A DNA stretch of 64,000 nucleotides from contig NZ_KZ614144.1 in the NCBI RefSeq assembly GCF_002884445.1, positions 5,066,094 through 5,130,093 on the forward strand. The letters are read 5' to 3'. This document shows positions 7,915-17,214 of this stretch, piece after piece. Within the stretch, counting starts at the first letter, position 1. Every line of letters begins with the position of its first letter. Under the pieces are notes generated by a model. That model made no database searches. It was not told where the DNA came from and was given only the letters and a program-made list of their open reading frames with translations. This stretch comes from Paenibacillus castaneae (GTDB taxonomy: Bacteria > Bacillota > Bacilli > Paenibacillales > Paenibacillaceae). The position numbers were made by a program, and so were the translations under genes.

Positions 7915-9078
7915 TCAATTATTCGCTGAATGGCCTGTGTTATTCTCTGCTCCGTTGTGATTATTCGATTTTGCCCCTTCCTCGGTTGTTGCCCCTGCCG
8001 TTGGGCCATTCTGAGTTCCCGCATGAGATGAAGCATCGTTGCTGTTTTCTGTGCTGGAGGAAACCCCGCCGCCCCCCTTTCCTTGTCCAAGCGGTACAGA
8101 AATGTTCGGCGCTTGCGCCGCCGATTCACCAACCGGCTTGCCAGTATTATCATAATAGTACATAGGCACATCGCCTACGACGAGAAGGTAGGAAATAGGT
8201 ATATCGGTTTCAACGACTTCAGGCTCGGTATCAAATGGAATAATAATCGTAACCTCAGCAATAATGCGTATATATACCTCAACTAAAATCATATTAATTC
8301 CCGCATCGCTTTGTCTGGTATTAAGATCCACCTTCGCGACTCCCACTGGCTCGAATTTCACCGGTATACGCGGGCCGTAAGAGGAAATAATAGCACTATT
8401 GAATGCATGACCGATCGGTATATGCTCAGGAATATTCTTCATTGCATTTAAAGTTGATTGAACCGTATTGATCGTTTGCGAGGTGATACTCATATGCTCG
8501 GCATAATTCAGCATGAAACCGGAAATTTTGCCCTCACTGTTCATTTTCCAGTCAATGAGATCAGACGAATTGGTTCGATTGGCTACCTGCTCGGTAATGG
8601 CTTTATTAATCGCTTGGGTTGCCATCTGCTTAACACGAATTTTAGCGACATTCATTAACGGCGGGCGTAAATTCTTTTCAACATAAACAAAAGACTGAAT
8701 CGAGAACAGCATCATGATGATAAGTGTTATGAGAATGACCGTACGGCGCCGAAATCTTGGCTTTACAGGACGCGCTCCCCAAGCGCTGCCCATACTTGAG
8801 CTATTCCCGATTCCAGCGCGGCTGCCGAATCTGAGCAGAGAACGTCTCGTTCCCCATTTGCCGCTGGAGCTGGAGCTAGGCCTAGCACCCCATTTGATGG
8901 ATGAGGCACTTGTTCCCGTCCCCCACTTCTTCGGCGGAGTAGAGCGAGTCGTCGATGAGCCTGAGCGGCTGCCCCAGCTGACCGTCTTCACTCTAGAGAA
9001 TGAACGTCCCGAGAAAAGTCTCATCCGCCCGCTGCCAAATGGACGAAATCGCAAGCCCTTTCTGCCCCATTTTGCCAA
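7915..9078 (-). CDS. yunB: Sporulation protein YunB with Trp-Gly-rich N-terminal extension
   Basis: About 387 residues. A membrane helix (LITLIIMMLFSIQSFVYV) is followed by the YunB domain (VEKNLRPPLMNVAKIRVKQMATQAIN... ending in SYLLVVGDVPMYYYD), then a Gly/Ser/Asn tail. YunB is a mother-cell sporulation protein required for normal spore formation. Before the helix lie about 110 residues of Arg/Ser/Gly with six Trp-Gly dipeptides (KWGR, SWGS, KWGT, KWGA, KWGT, AWGA), longer than the short cytoplasmic end I would expect. The start is TTG 9078, six bases after AGGAGGGG; another TTG at 9180 lacks such a site. Confidence 0.83.
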   Translation of the reverse strand: MAKWGRKGLRFRPFGSGRMRLFSGRSFSRVKTVSWGSRSGSSTTRSTPPKKWGTGTSASSIKWGARPSSSSSGKWGTRRSLLRFGSRAGIGNSSSMGSAWGARPVKPRFRRRTVILITLIIMMLFSIQSFVYVEKNLRPPLMNVAKIRVKQMATQAINKAITEQVANRTNSSDLIDWKMNSEGKISGFMLNYAEHMSITSQTINTVQSTLNAMKNIPEHIPIGHAFNSAIISSYGPRIPVKFEPVGVAKVDLNTRQSDAGINMILVEVYIRIIAEVTIIIPFDTEPEVVETDIPISYLLVVGDVPMYYYDNTGKPVGESAAQAPNISVPLGQGKGGGGVSSSTENSNDASSHAGTQNGPTAGATTEEGAKSNNHNGAENNTGHSANN

Positions 9079-9197
9079 ACCAATCCCCTCCTGCCCGCTT
9101 CCTCTACTCCTATTCTTATGCCAAACTCGGCCAAAAAAGAAGACGGCCCCTCCAGGGAAGACAGAGGTTAGATTTAACAAAGCTTAAACTCATAAAA

Positions 9198-9227
9198 AGA
9201 GTGCGGGCTGAATACAGCCCGCACTCT
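9198..9227 (-). terminator. Terminator after sugar phosphate isomerase gene
   Basis: A 13-bp perfect stem, AGAGTGCGGGCTG/CAGCCCGCACTCT with an AATA loop, followed by T5 on the minus strand. Confidence 0.88.
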
Positions 9228-9277
9228 CCTGCCTTTCTTATTTAACCTAGATATAATAAGCCCTCTCTAAAATGGTT

Positions 9278-10165
9278 CTACAGTAAAGAGCGAATGTATG
9301 CAATGTTTTCGCGTAGAAGTGTGTCCGAAGGTGCCGATGCACTAAAATCCTCGAAGCTGAGCCAGCCATCATAGCCCACAGCCTTAAGATCGGCAATAAC
9401 TTGCGGCCAATGCACAATACCCTCTGAAATCGGCGACCATGCGGCTTGCCACAATGGAGCATGGGGCTTACTTTGGCCATCGGAGCTTGCCGTTTCCTTA
9501 TCGGGCAGCGATGCAGCAGTACGCTTCCATATCGCATTTTTGACATGGACATGTGCCAAATACTCACCAAGCGCCTCAAGCCCCAGCTTGTACTGCTCGA
9601 AGCCTTCGTGAACCATATTGCCCGGATCATAAATAACACCGATTCGATCCGCATCCAGCCCGTCAACAAGCTGGCGCGCCAGTGTCGCACTCGATGCGAT
9701 ATTGCCGTGGTGGACCTCAATTGCACCTTTAACGCCATAGGTTTGGCTCAATTCCTGTGTCTGATGCAAATAATTGCGTGCTTCCTTGAGCAAATCCGCA
9801 TAATGGCGGCTGCGATCATATCCAGGTACACCTATACGTACCGAAGGTGCGCCAAGCAGCTTCGCCGCACGCATAGCCGTTTCAGTCGCTGCCAGATCCC
9901 CTGATCCAATATATGCTGCCAAATTCGGTACGACGAGGCCTGCATCATCAGTAAGACGCTTCAAAGCAAGCAGCTCATCTTCAGAAGAGGAAGCTTCAAT
10001 CGTCGAGTAATTATTTCCCCAAAACGAAGGTGCTTCACTCTGTTTGGCAGGATCATTATGAGTAAACCGCCACTCAACGCCGTCATAACCATTATTGCGC
10101 AGCAGCTCCAAAGTTTGATTAACCGAACAATCTGGCAGCATTACAGTGAATACTGATAATTTCAT
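9278..10165 (-). CDS. Sugar phosphate isomerase/epimerase family (xylose isomerase-like TIM barrel)
   Basis: About 295 residues, AP-endonuclease-2/xylose-isomerase-like TIM barrel. Visible landmarks are the YDGVEWR strand near the start, IEVHHGN, GVIYDPGNM, HVHVKNA and a final GWLSFEDF strand with the Glu that binds the metal. Members isomerise or epimerise sugars and inositol derivatives; the substrate cannot be told from sequence. The gene stands alone between terminators. ATG 10165 follows AGGTGGAG; an ATG at 10177 is upstream of that site and less likely. Confidence 0.85.
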   Translation of the reverse strand: MKLSVFTVMLPDCSVNQTLELLRNNGYDGVEWRFTHNDPAKQSEAPSFWGNNYSTIEASSSEDELLALKRLTDDAGLVVPNLAAYIGSGDLAATETAMRAAKLLGAPSVRIGVPGYDRSRHYADLLKEARNYLHQTQELSQTYGVKGAIEVHHGNIASSATLARQLVDGLDADRIGVIYDPGNMVHEGFEQYKLGLEALGEYLAHVHVKNAIWKRTAASLPDKETASSDGQSKPHAPLWQAAWSPISEGIVHWPQVIADLKAVGYDGWLSFEDFSASAPSDTLLRENIAYIRSLL

Positions 10166-10383
10166 ACTCCACCTCATCTAGGATTAGTTGATAACGCTTA
10201 CCTAATCGTAGCATAACAAGTTCCTCTTCTCTTCGCTCAGCTTTGCCTATATGATGCGCCCATTTGACTGTGATTGTTATTCAGCAATTGCAAGCTGCCG
10301 TGCAGACATCGGGGACTTTGCAATCCAGCATACTTGCGATAGACTACAAATATATCATTTCTCATAATGGAAGGAGCCTGCGC

Positions 10384-10599
10384 ATGGCCATAAACCGTCG
10401 TCTGCAAACGGACCATGATTTCGAAGAGGTCTTAGAAAAACAAATTCGCATCCGTGTTTTTCAAGACAATCAAATCGTCGATTCAAGCTCGCTGGTCGTG
10501 CGATTCGATGATAGCATTGTTGTCACCCAAGCAGGTGTAAGTGATATCGCCTATCACCAAAGAAAAAAATGCGAATTTTTCGAGCTAAGAAAACGTTAA
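10384..10599 (+). CDS. Small hypothetical protein
   Basis: 71 residues, MAINRRLQTDHDFEEV with mixed charge and no membrane segment. ATG 10384 has a GGAAGGAG site, so the frame continuing upstream to 10264 is probably not translated. The protein alternates hydrophobic residues in its second half (SSLVVRFDDSIVVTQ), suggesting a small beta structure. No family is recognised. A long stem-loop follows the stop codon. Confidence 0.5.
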   Translation: MAINRRLQTDHDFEEVLEKQIRIRVFQDNQIVDSSSLVVRFDDSIVVTQAGVSDIAYHQRKKCEFFELRKR

Positions 10600-10611
10600 G
10601 CCCGTGGCAAC

Positions 10612-10652
10612 CGGTACCATCCTAGTCGCTTTCGCGCGACAGGATGATACCG
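10612..10652 (+). other. Long imperfect stem-loop after small hypothetical gene
   Basis: CGGTAC-CATCCT-GTCGC pairs with GCGAC-GGATG-TACCG, about 16 pairs around a TTTCGC loop, with no T-run afterwards. It may be a factor-dependent 3' end or an RNA stabiliser; it is not a standard intrinsic terminator. Confidence 0.45.
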
Positions 10653-10879
10653 TATTCAAGCTGCATAAATTTGTAAGCGATTTTACTGACTGCATATTCC
10701 TCATCTTCCCTGATCAATCATTCTTCAAGCAGGAATGATTCCGTTTGAGGGCTTTTTGGGCTTTTTTATGTTTAGCAAGTTCTAGTACCTGGTACCATAA
10801 TAAGTTGGTACTTTCGGTTATAGGGATATCCTGTAAACTAAAGTCATCAACAACAATACAATTCGGGAGGCTTTCCAAA

Positions 10880-11380
10880 ATGGAAAAAACAGAAAATTTG
10901 CATGTTCGCAAATCAGCCAACTTTTATCGCCGGCGCAATACTCCAACTTATACGTTCATGGCGTGGGCAGCATTTCTGATCGCAGGCGGCTTCGAATTTA
11001 TTGGCATATACACACTCAAACAGCCTATGTCCGTACAGGGCTACTATGCTGTAACAGGCGTTCTCTTAATCATCACCTCATTCCTGCTCCAGAAGGTAGC
11101 GCGTGACAACGATGAAGATAAATATCTTAAGGATTACAATCCAAGCTATAGAAGCCGCAACACATCCGCCTTTTCATTCATGGCTTGGGCTGGTTTTGTT
11201 ATCGCTATCCTAGCTCAGTATATTGGAATTTACACGCTGGAAGAGCCGCTCTATGTAAAAGGCTACTATGCTATCGCCGGTGCTTTTCTTATCGTGGCAT
11301 GCCTTGTCCTGCAGAAGACGATTCGGGACAATGAGGAAGACAGCATGCATATAACTGCCGCTGAGGAATTTGAAGGTTAG
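10880..11380 (+). CDS. YiaA/YiaB-family membrane protein with two tandem domains
   Basis: 166 residues made of two copies of a two-helix unit: residues ~20-80 (NTPTYTFMAWAAFLIAGGFEFIGIY) and ~95-155 (NTSAFSFMAWAGFVIAILAQYIGIY). Each has the F-AWA-F ... IGIYTL ... GYYA pattern of the YiaAB inner-membrane family, whose role is unknown. Both repeats end in a charged R-DN-ED sequence. GGGAGG lies nine bases before ATG 10880. The gene is alone and ends before a strong bidirectional terminator. Confidence 0.82.
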   Translation: MEKTENLHVRKSANFYRRRNTPTYTFMAWAAFLIAGGFEFIGIYTLKQPMSVQGYYAVTGVLLIITSFLLQKVARDNDEDKYLKDYNPSYRSRNTSAFSFMAWAGFVIAILAQYIGIYTLEEPLYVKGYYAIAGAFLIVACLVLQKTIRDNEEDSMHITAAEEFEG

Positions 11381-11419
11381 AGCAAGCAGAAATGCACATC
11401 CCTCATGCATAGTGAATAA

Positions 11420-11459
11420 AAAATGCTGCTAATCAACAGATGTTGATCAGCAGCATTTT
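11420..11459. terminator. Bidirectional terminator
   Basis: AAAATGCTGCT-ATCAAC pairs with GTTGAT-AGCAGCATTTT around AGAT. It serves the yiaA-like gene and the convergent HD-GYP gene. Confidence 0.88.
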
Positions 11460-11474
11460 GCGGAATATGTAAGG

Positions 11475-12491
11475 TTATGCGATTATAGCTTTGATCTGTA
11501 TATTACGCTCTAGGCTGAGATCCAGGAAGTAATCAGCCAGCTTAATAAGGGGCGTTTCGATATTATGCGGGTTAATATAAACAACCTCGCCTTCGCGTCC
11601 GTCGGTTAAGAGGACTTGCTTTCCGACCAGTCGCTTCATCATATTTTCAATAAATAATGAGATAATCCGCGGGTTTAAAGCACCAAATTTCCCTTCGCTC
11701 ATCTGACTAATAATTTCATGAAAGGTAAGCGGCTCATGATACGGCCTATTCGATGACATCGCATGGAAAATATCAGCAACTGCCACAATGGAGCTAAATA
11801 GATCTATATTATCCTTCTTCAATCCCAATGGGTAGCCGTTGCCGTCCTCGCGCTCGTGATGCTGCAAAGCAACTCTGGCTATTCTTTGGCTTAATCCTGT
11901 CGTTCCTTTCAGCAGCTCGTAGCCATAAATCGTATGCTTCTTAATTAGCTGAAATTCGACCTCGGTTAGTTTCCCCGGCTTATTCAGTACTTCAAGCGGA
12001 AGCTTTACTTTCCCGACATCATGCAGCGTAGCGGCAAGAGACAAGATTAGCAACTCAGCTTCGTCTAATTGTATCCATCTTCCGATGAGTGTTGAGATAA
12101 CTCCGACTCCTACATTGTGCTGGTAGACGTAATCATCCTTAGCACGCACGGCTTCAAACAATTCAAAAATATCTGGATTTTTGGACAACTCCAGAATAGC
12201 AGGCAAAACTTCATTCCGAATCTCCATTAAAGGCACTTTACGAGAAACGGCTATGGATTCAAATAGTTCCTTGGACAAGGCGACTGTTTGTCCGACAAGC
12301 TCATGTGTTTGCAAACGTGTTCGAGTCGTATCTTTCTGTTCAGTTAATAGGACTAAAGCATTAAAGTCCACTCGATGATTCGACATAAGTTGCAGCGTTT
12401 CACGAGTAATAATAGAGTTAGCAGGTACAATCGTAACACCATATACATTTAATACATCATGCTTAATTTGCTTCCCGATTAAGTGTTCCAA
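11475..12491 (-). CDS. HD-GYP domain phosphodiesterase
   Basis: About 338 residues. The central HD-GYP domain has HDVGK (metal-binding His-Asp) and HHEREDGNGYP (signature GYP), then ADIFHAMSSNRPY; such domains hydrolyse cyclic di-GMP. The N-terminal ~110 residues are an undefined regulatory region and the C-terminal ~60 form a small beta domain (VLLTDGREGEVVYINP). There is no membrane segment, so it is cytoplasmic. TTG 12491 has GAGGAG seven bases upstream; GTG 12506 lacks a site. No cyclase gene is adjacent. Confidence 0.9.
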   Translation of the reverse strand: MEHLIGKQIKHDVLNVYGVTIVPANSIITRETLQLMSNHRVDFNALVLLTEQKDTTRTRLQTHELVGQTVALSKELFESIAVSRKVPLMEIRNEVLPAILELSKNPDIFELFEAVRAKDDYVYQHNVGVGVISTLIGRWIQLDEAELLILSLAATLHDVGKVKLPLEVLNKPGKLTEVEFQLIKKHTIYGYELLKGTTGLSQRIARVALQHHEREDGNGYPLGLKKDNIDLFSSIVAVADIFHAMSSNRPYHEPLTFHEIISQMSEGKFGALNPRIISLFIENMMKRLVGKQVLLTDGREGEVVYINPHNIETPLIKLADYFLDLSLERNIQIKAIIA

Positions 12492-12700
12492 TGCTACACT
12501 CCTCACTCTCAGTGGTCCATTGGCTTAGTTTACCATAAATATACGAAATTGTGATCTCTAACATATATAAAAAAGTTAGCTTAATAAAGGATAAAATCGA
12601 TCTGTATATGTAATAATAAAAGCAAAAGTAGTAGAAGTATGCCCATCTGATTATTCGAAGAGGGGTGTTACGATTAAGTAGTTCTTACTCGGAGGCCTTA

Positions 12701-12970
12701 ATGAAAAAATTAATTAATCTTTGGTCGTTTTTGTGCATGCTGCTCTGCTGGGTAGCCTTCTTAATTGTATCGATTACATCCATTAAGATGGTTAATCCGC
12801 ATTATATCATCATGGCTGCGGCTGCCCTTGTATTTGTTTTCAGTATAATGGGGCTTGGTGGCGTGAAGACTTGGAGAACCATAACACGGTCAATTGCTTC
12901 CATTCTAGGCTGTTTGCTTCTTTTATTTGTCGAGGTTTGGGTTCTGGTGATAGGTCATTTGCTGTCCTAA
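12701..12970 (+). CDS. Small three-helix membrane protein, unknown
   Basis: 89 residues with three hydrophobic helices (about 5-28, 35-55, 65-86) and short basic loops. GGAGG lies five bases before ATG 12701, making this a better start than one at 12665. No family is recognised. A hairpin with a 12-bp perfect stem follows about 80 bases after the stop. It is divergent from the HD-GYP gene. Confidence 0.55.
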   Translation: MKKLINLWSFLCMLLCWVAFLIVSITSIKMVNPHYIIMAAAALVFVFSIMGLGGVKTWRTITRSIASILGCLLLLFVEVWVLVIGHLLS

Positions 12971-13051
12971 CATATAAGGTTAGCTAGCAAAGATAGCATC
13001 ATAACTTTATCTTATAGTCTAAACAATTACGGGTATTCCCTACTAAAAGAA

Positions 13052-13084
13052 CGACATATTCAGGATTGAAGACTGAATATGTCG
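13052..13084 (+). terminator. Hairpin, possible terminator of the three-helix gene
   Basis: CGACATATTCAG/CTGAATATGTCG, a perfect 12-bp stem with a 9-base loop; the tail is AT-rich rather than a clean T-run. Confidence 0.5.
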
Positions 13085-13173
13085 ATAAATTTATTATGCT
13101 TCCTTTTAAACCATTTCTATTGATTGGTAAAATATTTAATAGGAAATAAGTTTTGCAAGGTTAGCTATACGAA

Positions 13174-13214
13174 AAAAGCTCCATCCAACTGCTGAAGCGA
13201 TGGATGGAGCTTTT
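13174..13214 (-). terminator. Terminator of AraC-type gene
   Basis: AAAAGCTCCATCCA/TGGATGGAGCTTTT, a perfect 14-bp stem with a 13-base loop; T-run on the minus strand. Confidence 0.85.
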
Positions 13215-13235
13215 CTCATGCCATTTTCTTTCTCT

Positions 13236-14042
13236 TTAATGCCCTTTCCAAGAAAAGGCCCTAATCTCTGAAGGTGTCTTACCTGTCTGCTGCTTAACCA
13301 TTCTGGCAAAGTGAAACGTTGATTTAAAGCCGCAGCGCAGCGAAATTTCTGTTATGGTTAGCCCGGTATGTGTCAGCAGTTCTAGTGACCTAAGGACTCT
13401 ATACTGCCACAAATATTTGATTGGGGTTATATTCTCATGCAGGCGAAACAAACGAACAAGATGCTCCGGCGATACTCCTCCATAATCGGCTAGCTTCGTT
13501 AAAGTTAATTGTTCATGATAAGTGCTGTGAATCAGACTCTTCGCCATTAGAATGGATGAATGAACCTCTTCAAGCTCACGCTTGCGTGTTATCTCTGATA
13601 TGTAGAGCAAAATGGCAGACATGCCTAAGCTGCGAAGCACTTCACTATCCGAAGAATGATCATTTTGCAGCGAAAGCATCACATCCGTTAAGCGATTCAA
13701 CTCCTCCGATATGGGCAGAACGAGTGGTAATTCTTCATAGTAAGCTCTTTCCATCTCGGACAACGGATTCATATGAATCGAAATCCACCGATGCCAAGTT
13801 TCGCCGCGTTTAGAAAATGCAAATTGCTCGTGATGCTCCGGTTTTAAGAGAACGACAGAGCCAGGCGTTATGACATGCGCCTTACCGTCAATCTCGATCT
13901 CCATTTCTCCAGAATGAAGAAGCACGAGCTGCATATCATCCTGAATGCGTGGACCATAACGTCCTCCTGTTGGATAAATGATCGTTCCCGCCCAAGCTGA
14001 TTGGATAAGACTAAATGAAACCATGCTTGACGAGTTATCCAT
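13236..14042 (-). CDS. AraC family transcriptional regulator
   Basis: About 268 residues. An N-terminal cupin (MQLVLLHSGEMEIEIDGKAH, then PGSVVLLKPEHHEQF) is the likely sugar sensor; the C-terminal ~100 residues contain two helix-turn-helix units (LTLTKLADYGGVSPEHLVRLF and ITEISLRCGFKSTFHFARMVK). ATG 14042 has AGGTGG eight bases upstream, better than GTG 14054. Its downstream-facing neighbour, a phytanoyl-CoA dioxygenase family gene, lies upstream on the same strand and may be a target. Ligand unknown. Confidence 0.9.
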   Translation of the reverse strand: MDNSSSMVSFSLIQSAWAGTIIYPTGGRYGPRIQDDMQLVLLHSGEMEIEIDGKAHVITPGSVVLLKPEHHEQFAFSKRGETWHRWISIHMNPLSEMERAYYEELPLVLPISEELNRLTDVMLSLQNDHSSDSEVLRSLGMSAILLYISEITRKRELEEVHSSILMAKSLIHSTYHEQLTLTKLADYGGVSPEHLVRLFRLHENITPIKYLWQYRVLRSLELLTHTGLTITEISLRCGFKSTFHFARMVKQQTGKTPSEIRAFSWKGH

Positions 14043-14127
14043 TACTTCAACCACCTTTATCCGCTTGTTTCCTCTATTATATATCGCAACAGAAATATTG
14101 GCTCGTGCTCATTAGATATACAAAAAA

Positions 14128-14149
14128 GCCCGAACGAGATCGTTCGGGC
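14128..14149 (-). terminator. Terminator of PhyH-family gene
   Basis: GCCCGAACG/CGTTCGGGC stem with an AGAT loop and T6 on the minus strand, directly after the stop codon at 14159. Confidence 0.85.
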
Positions 14150-14158
14150 CGAGAGCCA

Positions 14159-14908
14159 TTAAATCAACGTATATTTCTCTCGCAAATCTTCTCGAAGCGT
14201 AACTGCGGAATCCTCGCGAATATAGTGGCACACATACGAGCGGCGCCAGCGATCCGTGCTGCGGTTTCGGTTGGAGGAATGAATGAGCAGCTCATGGAAA
14301 AACAGAATATCGCCCTTTTCCATAATGACTGGAATCTGCTGATTTAAATCAATACCTTCCGTCTCGTCTGTCCACTCTTCATGCTCATCCAGGTTTTTGA
14401 CTTTACCATGCGGAAGGAGACCTAGCTTATGTGTGCCCGGAATAACCCAGAGACAGCCGTTTTCTTCATCAACCTTCTCTTCCATCGCTATCCACGCCGC
14501 TACCATTGTCATAGGATCATTCTTAATATAATAATAATCCTGATGCGCAGCCTGACCATGTGAGCCCGGCTCTTTATAGAAATACATGCTCTGCACGCAT
14601 ACCGCTTCCTTCCCCATAAGCTGCGCAAGCGTCCCACGCACGATTGGCAGCTTCATCATTTGCCGAGAGAAACTGTCATGCTGATGGGGATTGAACAGCC
14701 GTATGGAATAACGTGACTTTTCGGACGTTCTTGCCCAATCCGGCGTTTCCTCAAGCGGTGCCGAGCGGAGCTCGAAGATGTGCCTGTTAAAAGCATCGAT
14801 TAAATCGGAGCTGCATCCGTTTTTTATTATGACAAAGCCATCCCTTTTGTACTGCTCAAGCTGACTACTAGATAATGGCTTCAAAAGCTCGCTTTGCAAT
14901 GAAATCAT
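14159..14908 (-). CDS. Phytanoyl-CoA dioxygenase (PhyH) family protein
   Basis: About 249 residues of an Fe(II)/2-oxoglutarate dioxygenase fold. HQDYYYI carries the HxD iron ligands, and HELLIHSSNRNRS supplies the distal His with the Arg region that binds 2-oxoglutarate. GCLWVIPGTHKLG is the typical connecting block. Members hydroxylate diverse small molecules; the substrate is not deducible. ATG 14908 follows GGGGAGGAG by nine bases, better than an ATG at 15004. It is separated from the downstream AraC gene by a terminator, so the two are separately transcribed. Confidence 0.88.
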   Translation of the reverse strand: MISLQSELLKPLSSSQLEQYKRDGFVIIKNGCSSDLIDAFNRHIFELRSAPLEETPDWARTSEKSRYSIRLFNPHQHDSFSRQMMKLPIVRGTLAQLMGKEAVCVQSMYFYKEPGSHGQAAHQDYYYIKNDPMTMVAAWIAMEEKVDEENGCLWVIPGTHKLGLLPHGKVKNLDEHEEWTDETEGIDLNQQIPVIMEKGDILFFHELLIHSSNRNRSTDRWRRSYVCHYIREDSAVTLREDLREKYTLI

Positions 14909-15068
14909 AGTATTAATCTCCTCCCCATTATGTGAGTGTGATCGACGACGCTTAATGATGCGTCGATATACTAGAATCTTACTGCGATCATCCCTCATCA
15001 ACAATGGCTCTGATTATCAACATTGTGTCTGTAATTGATATTTCAGAGTTTTTTCACCCCCCCCAGTT

Positions 15069-16112
15069 TTATGCCAACCCGAAAGCATGTACAAGCAAGT
15101 AGCCAACAATCGAAAGCAGTACCGAGCCTATTCCTCCTGCAGCAAATGATTTCATTCCCATACGCCGGAAGGTATTGATTTGGATGCCAAGACCGAGTCC
15201 TGCCATCGCCATTGCAAGAAGCAGATAAGCAGCTGTGACCAGCTGTGCAGATATGTCCGCCGGAATAATTCCTATCGTATTCACGCCGCTCATGAGGATG
15301 AATCCAACAATAAACCACGGAATAGGAATCTCCCTCCATTTTTTCTTGCCTAAATTGCCTTTTGCCTTCCCATGCTGATTACGCCCTGCCCAAAAACGGA
15401 TCAGAATAGCAATCGGAACGAGCATGGCAACACGAGTCAGCTTTACGATTACAGCAAGATCAACTGCCTCTTGACCGCCTGGCGCAGCGGCAGCAATTAC
15501 ATGTGCTACCTCATGAAGCGTAGCACCTGAGAAAATGCCATAGCCTGCCGCACTTAAACCCAAAACAGGATACATAACGGTATAAACCAAAGTAAATAGT
15601 GTACCGAGAATCGCAACCGTAGCCGCAGCGACTGCCGTTTCATCGTCGCTTGCTTTGATTTGAGGCGAGATCGCCACGACTGCGGCCGCCCCACAAATGG
15701 CGGTACCGCATGCTGTCAATAGGCCCAGCTTTTCATCAACCTTAAACCATTTCGTTAAACCGTATACAACAAAAATGGTGAATACTATATTTATGACCGC
15801 TATTGCTAATACTTTAGGACCTGCGTGAACAATATCTATTAAATTAAGCCTCATGCCAAGCAATATAATACCGTATCGAAGAAGCTTCTTGCTTGAAAAG
15901 GAAATTCCAGCAGCCGCTGCCTCCGGTACCCCAATAGCAGCCTTGAAGCCTATGCCAAGCAGTATGGCGATAACAAGCTGACCCATAATTGCCATAAACG
16001 GCAGCATGGCCAAATATTTCGCTGCAATAGCAAGCAATAGAGTAATGGCTAGCCCTGCCATAAATCCGAAGTTCTTATTGTGCGTCAATTTCACCATTTT
16101 AATCTGACTCAT
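15069..16112 (-). CDS. YeiH/UPF0324 family membrane protein, putative sulfate exporter family
   Basis: About 347 residues with roughly ten hydrophobic helices. The LLRYGIILLGMRLNL, TACGTAICGAAAVVA and SGATLHEVAHV blocks identify the YeiH (Cons_hypoth698) family, annotated as putative sulfate exporters on limited evidence. ATG 16112 has AAGGAG eight bases upstream. The gene is divergent from a LysR-type regulator, the same pairing as E. coli yeiH/yeiE. A tract of eight C lies just beyond the stop (15057-15064). Confidence 0.87.
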   Translation of the reverse strand: MSQIKMVKLTHNKNFGFMAGLAITLLLAIAAKYLAMLPFMAIMGQLVIAILLGIGFKAAIGVPEAAAAGISFSSKKLLRYGIILLGMRLNLIDIVHAGPKVLAIAVINIVFTIFVVYGLTKWFKVDEKLGLLTACGTAICGAAAVVAISPQIKASDDETAVAAATVAILGTLFTLVYTVMYPVLGLSAAGYGIFSGATLHEVAHVIAAAAPGGQEAVDLAVIVKLTRVAMLVPIAILIRFWAGRNQHGKAKGNLGKKKWREIPIPWFIVGFILMSGVNTIGIIPADISAQLVTAAYLLLAMAMAGLGLGIQINTFRRMGMKSFAAGGIGSVLLSIVGYLLVHAFGLA

Positions 16113-16309
16113 TGCAACCACTCCTTATACCGTCAACTATCATCTTGATGCTCTATAGCATTTAATATAGTGCATGAGTAGTGGGAAGTGAAATACCGAT
16201 CTGCTATTACTATCATTACAATTACTTATGATTAAACTTGATGATTGCATTTATTGAAGATAAAATGACATAATAAAGGTTAAAATACGACTTATCATGA
16301 GGGATAATT

Positions 16310-17209
16310 ATGATTAAGGATGCGCTTCTCGTCTTCATCACCGTTACGGAACAAAGTCATTTCTCCAAAGCTGCTGAGCTGCTTAATCTCTCTCAGCCAG
16401 GCGTTAGTCTGCATATTCGAAATCTGGAGAATGAAATGGGTGCCAAGCTCCTGCATCGTTCACCTAAGCAGGTCAGGTTAACAGAAGCGGGTGAAATTTT
16501 ATACAAACGCGCCAAGCAGATGCTGCTGCTTTATGAAGAAGCCAAACAAGCCATCCATTTGCTTCGGAATGAAGTAACAGGCGCCTTGCAGATTGGAGCC
16601 AGCTTTACAATCGGAGAGTATATTTTGCCGAAGAGATTAGCTGAATTTGCCCACCAGTATCCGCATGTCGATATGCAGGTTACGATTGGCAATACAGAGG
16701 AAATAATTGAAGGGGTTAGATCAGGCAAACTGGATATCGGCATCATCGAGGGAGAAACACATGCTGCCGACCTAGACGTCTTCCCTTATATGAAGGATAA
16801 CATGATCATCATCGCTCCTGCTGATCATCCTCTCTCCTCATACCGGGTTATAGAGCCGGATAATCTACAAAATCAGGTTTGGGTGCTGAGGGAAAATGGA
16901 TCGGGAACCCGGGCCTTTAGCGATCATTTTATTAAAGAGAATCACCTTCCTGTCAAACGCTCTTATATTTTCAACAGCAGCCAAGGCGTCAAAGAAGCTG
17001 TAGCTTCCGGCTTGGGTATTGCATTGCTCTCAAGGTGGATCGTGCGAAAGGAACTGGAAAGCGGTGAGATTGTAGAGCTTCGCATTAAGCAAAGCAAATT
17101 AGAAAGGGAATTTACGATCATTCTTCAGAAGGAGAGATCAGCCGCAATGGCTGTCGATGTTTTTAAACAATCTCTGCTTGCGGCGAATGATTATTTGCCC
17201 AAAAATTAA
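16310..17209 (+). CDS. LysR family regulator, divergent to yeiH-like gene
   Basis: 299 residues. The N-terminal winged helix-turn-helix (FSKAAELLNLSQPGVSLHIRNLE) and a periplasmic-binding-like effector domain (GASFTIGEYILP... SGLGIALLSRWIV) are complete. Divergent placement with a 197-base spacer suggests that it controls the yeiH-like gene and itself; family relatives (YeiE, CysL) respond to sulfur metabolites, but the ligand is inferred only. The gene ends before an 18-bp perfect terminator hairpin. Confidence 0.9.
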   Translation: MIKDALLVFITVTEQSHFSKAAELLNLSQPGVSLHIRNLENEMGAKLLHRSPKQVRLTEAGEILYKRAKQMLLLYEEAKQAIHLLRNEVTGALQIGASFTIGEYILPKRLAEFAHQYPHVDMQVTIGNTEEIIEGVRSGKLDIGIIEGETHAADLDVFPYMKDNMIIIAPADHPLSSYRVIEPDNLQNQVWVLRENGSGTRAFSDHFIKENHLPVKRSYIFNSSQGVKEAVASGLGIALLSRWIVRKELESGEIVELRIKQSKLEREFTIILQKERSAAMAVDVFKQSLLAANDYLPKN

Positions 17210-17214
17210 CTTAT

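Noticed and set aside
15057..15064. Tract of eight C after the yeiH-like gene, considered for phase variation
   Set aside because: It lies just beyond the stop codon and not in a coding or promoter position that would switch expression.
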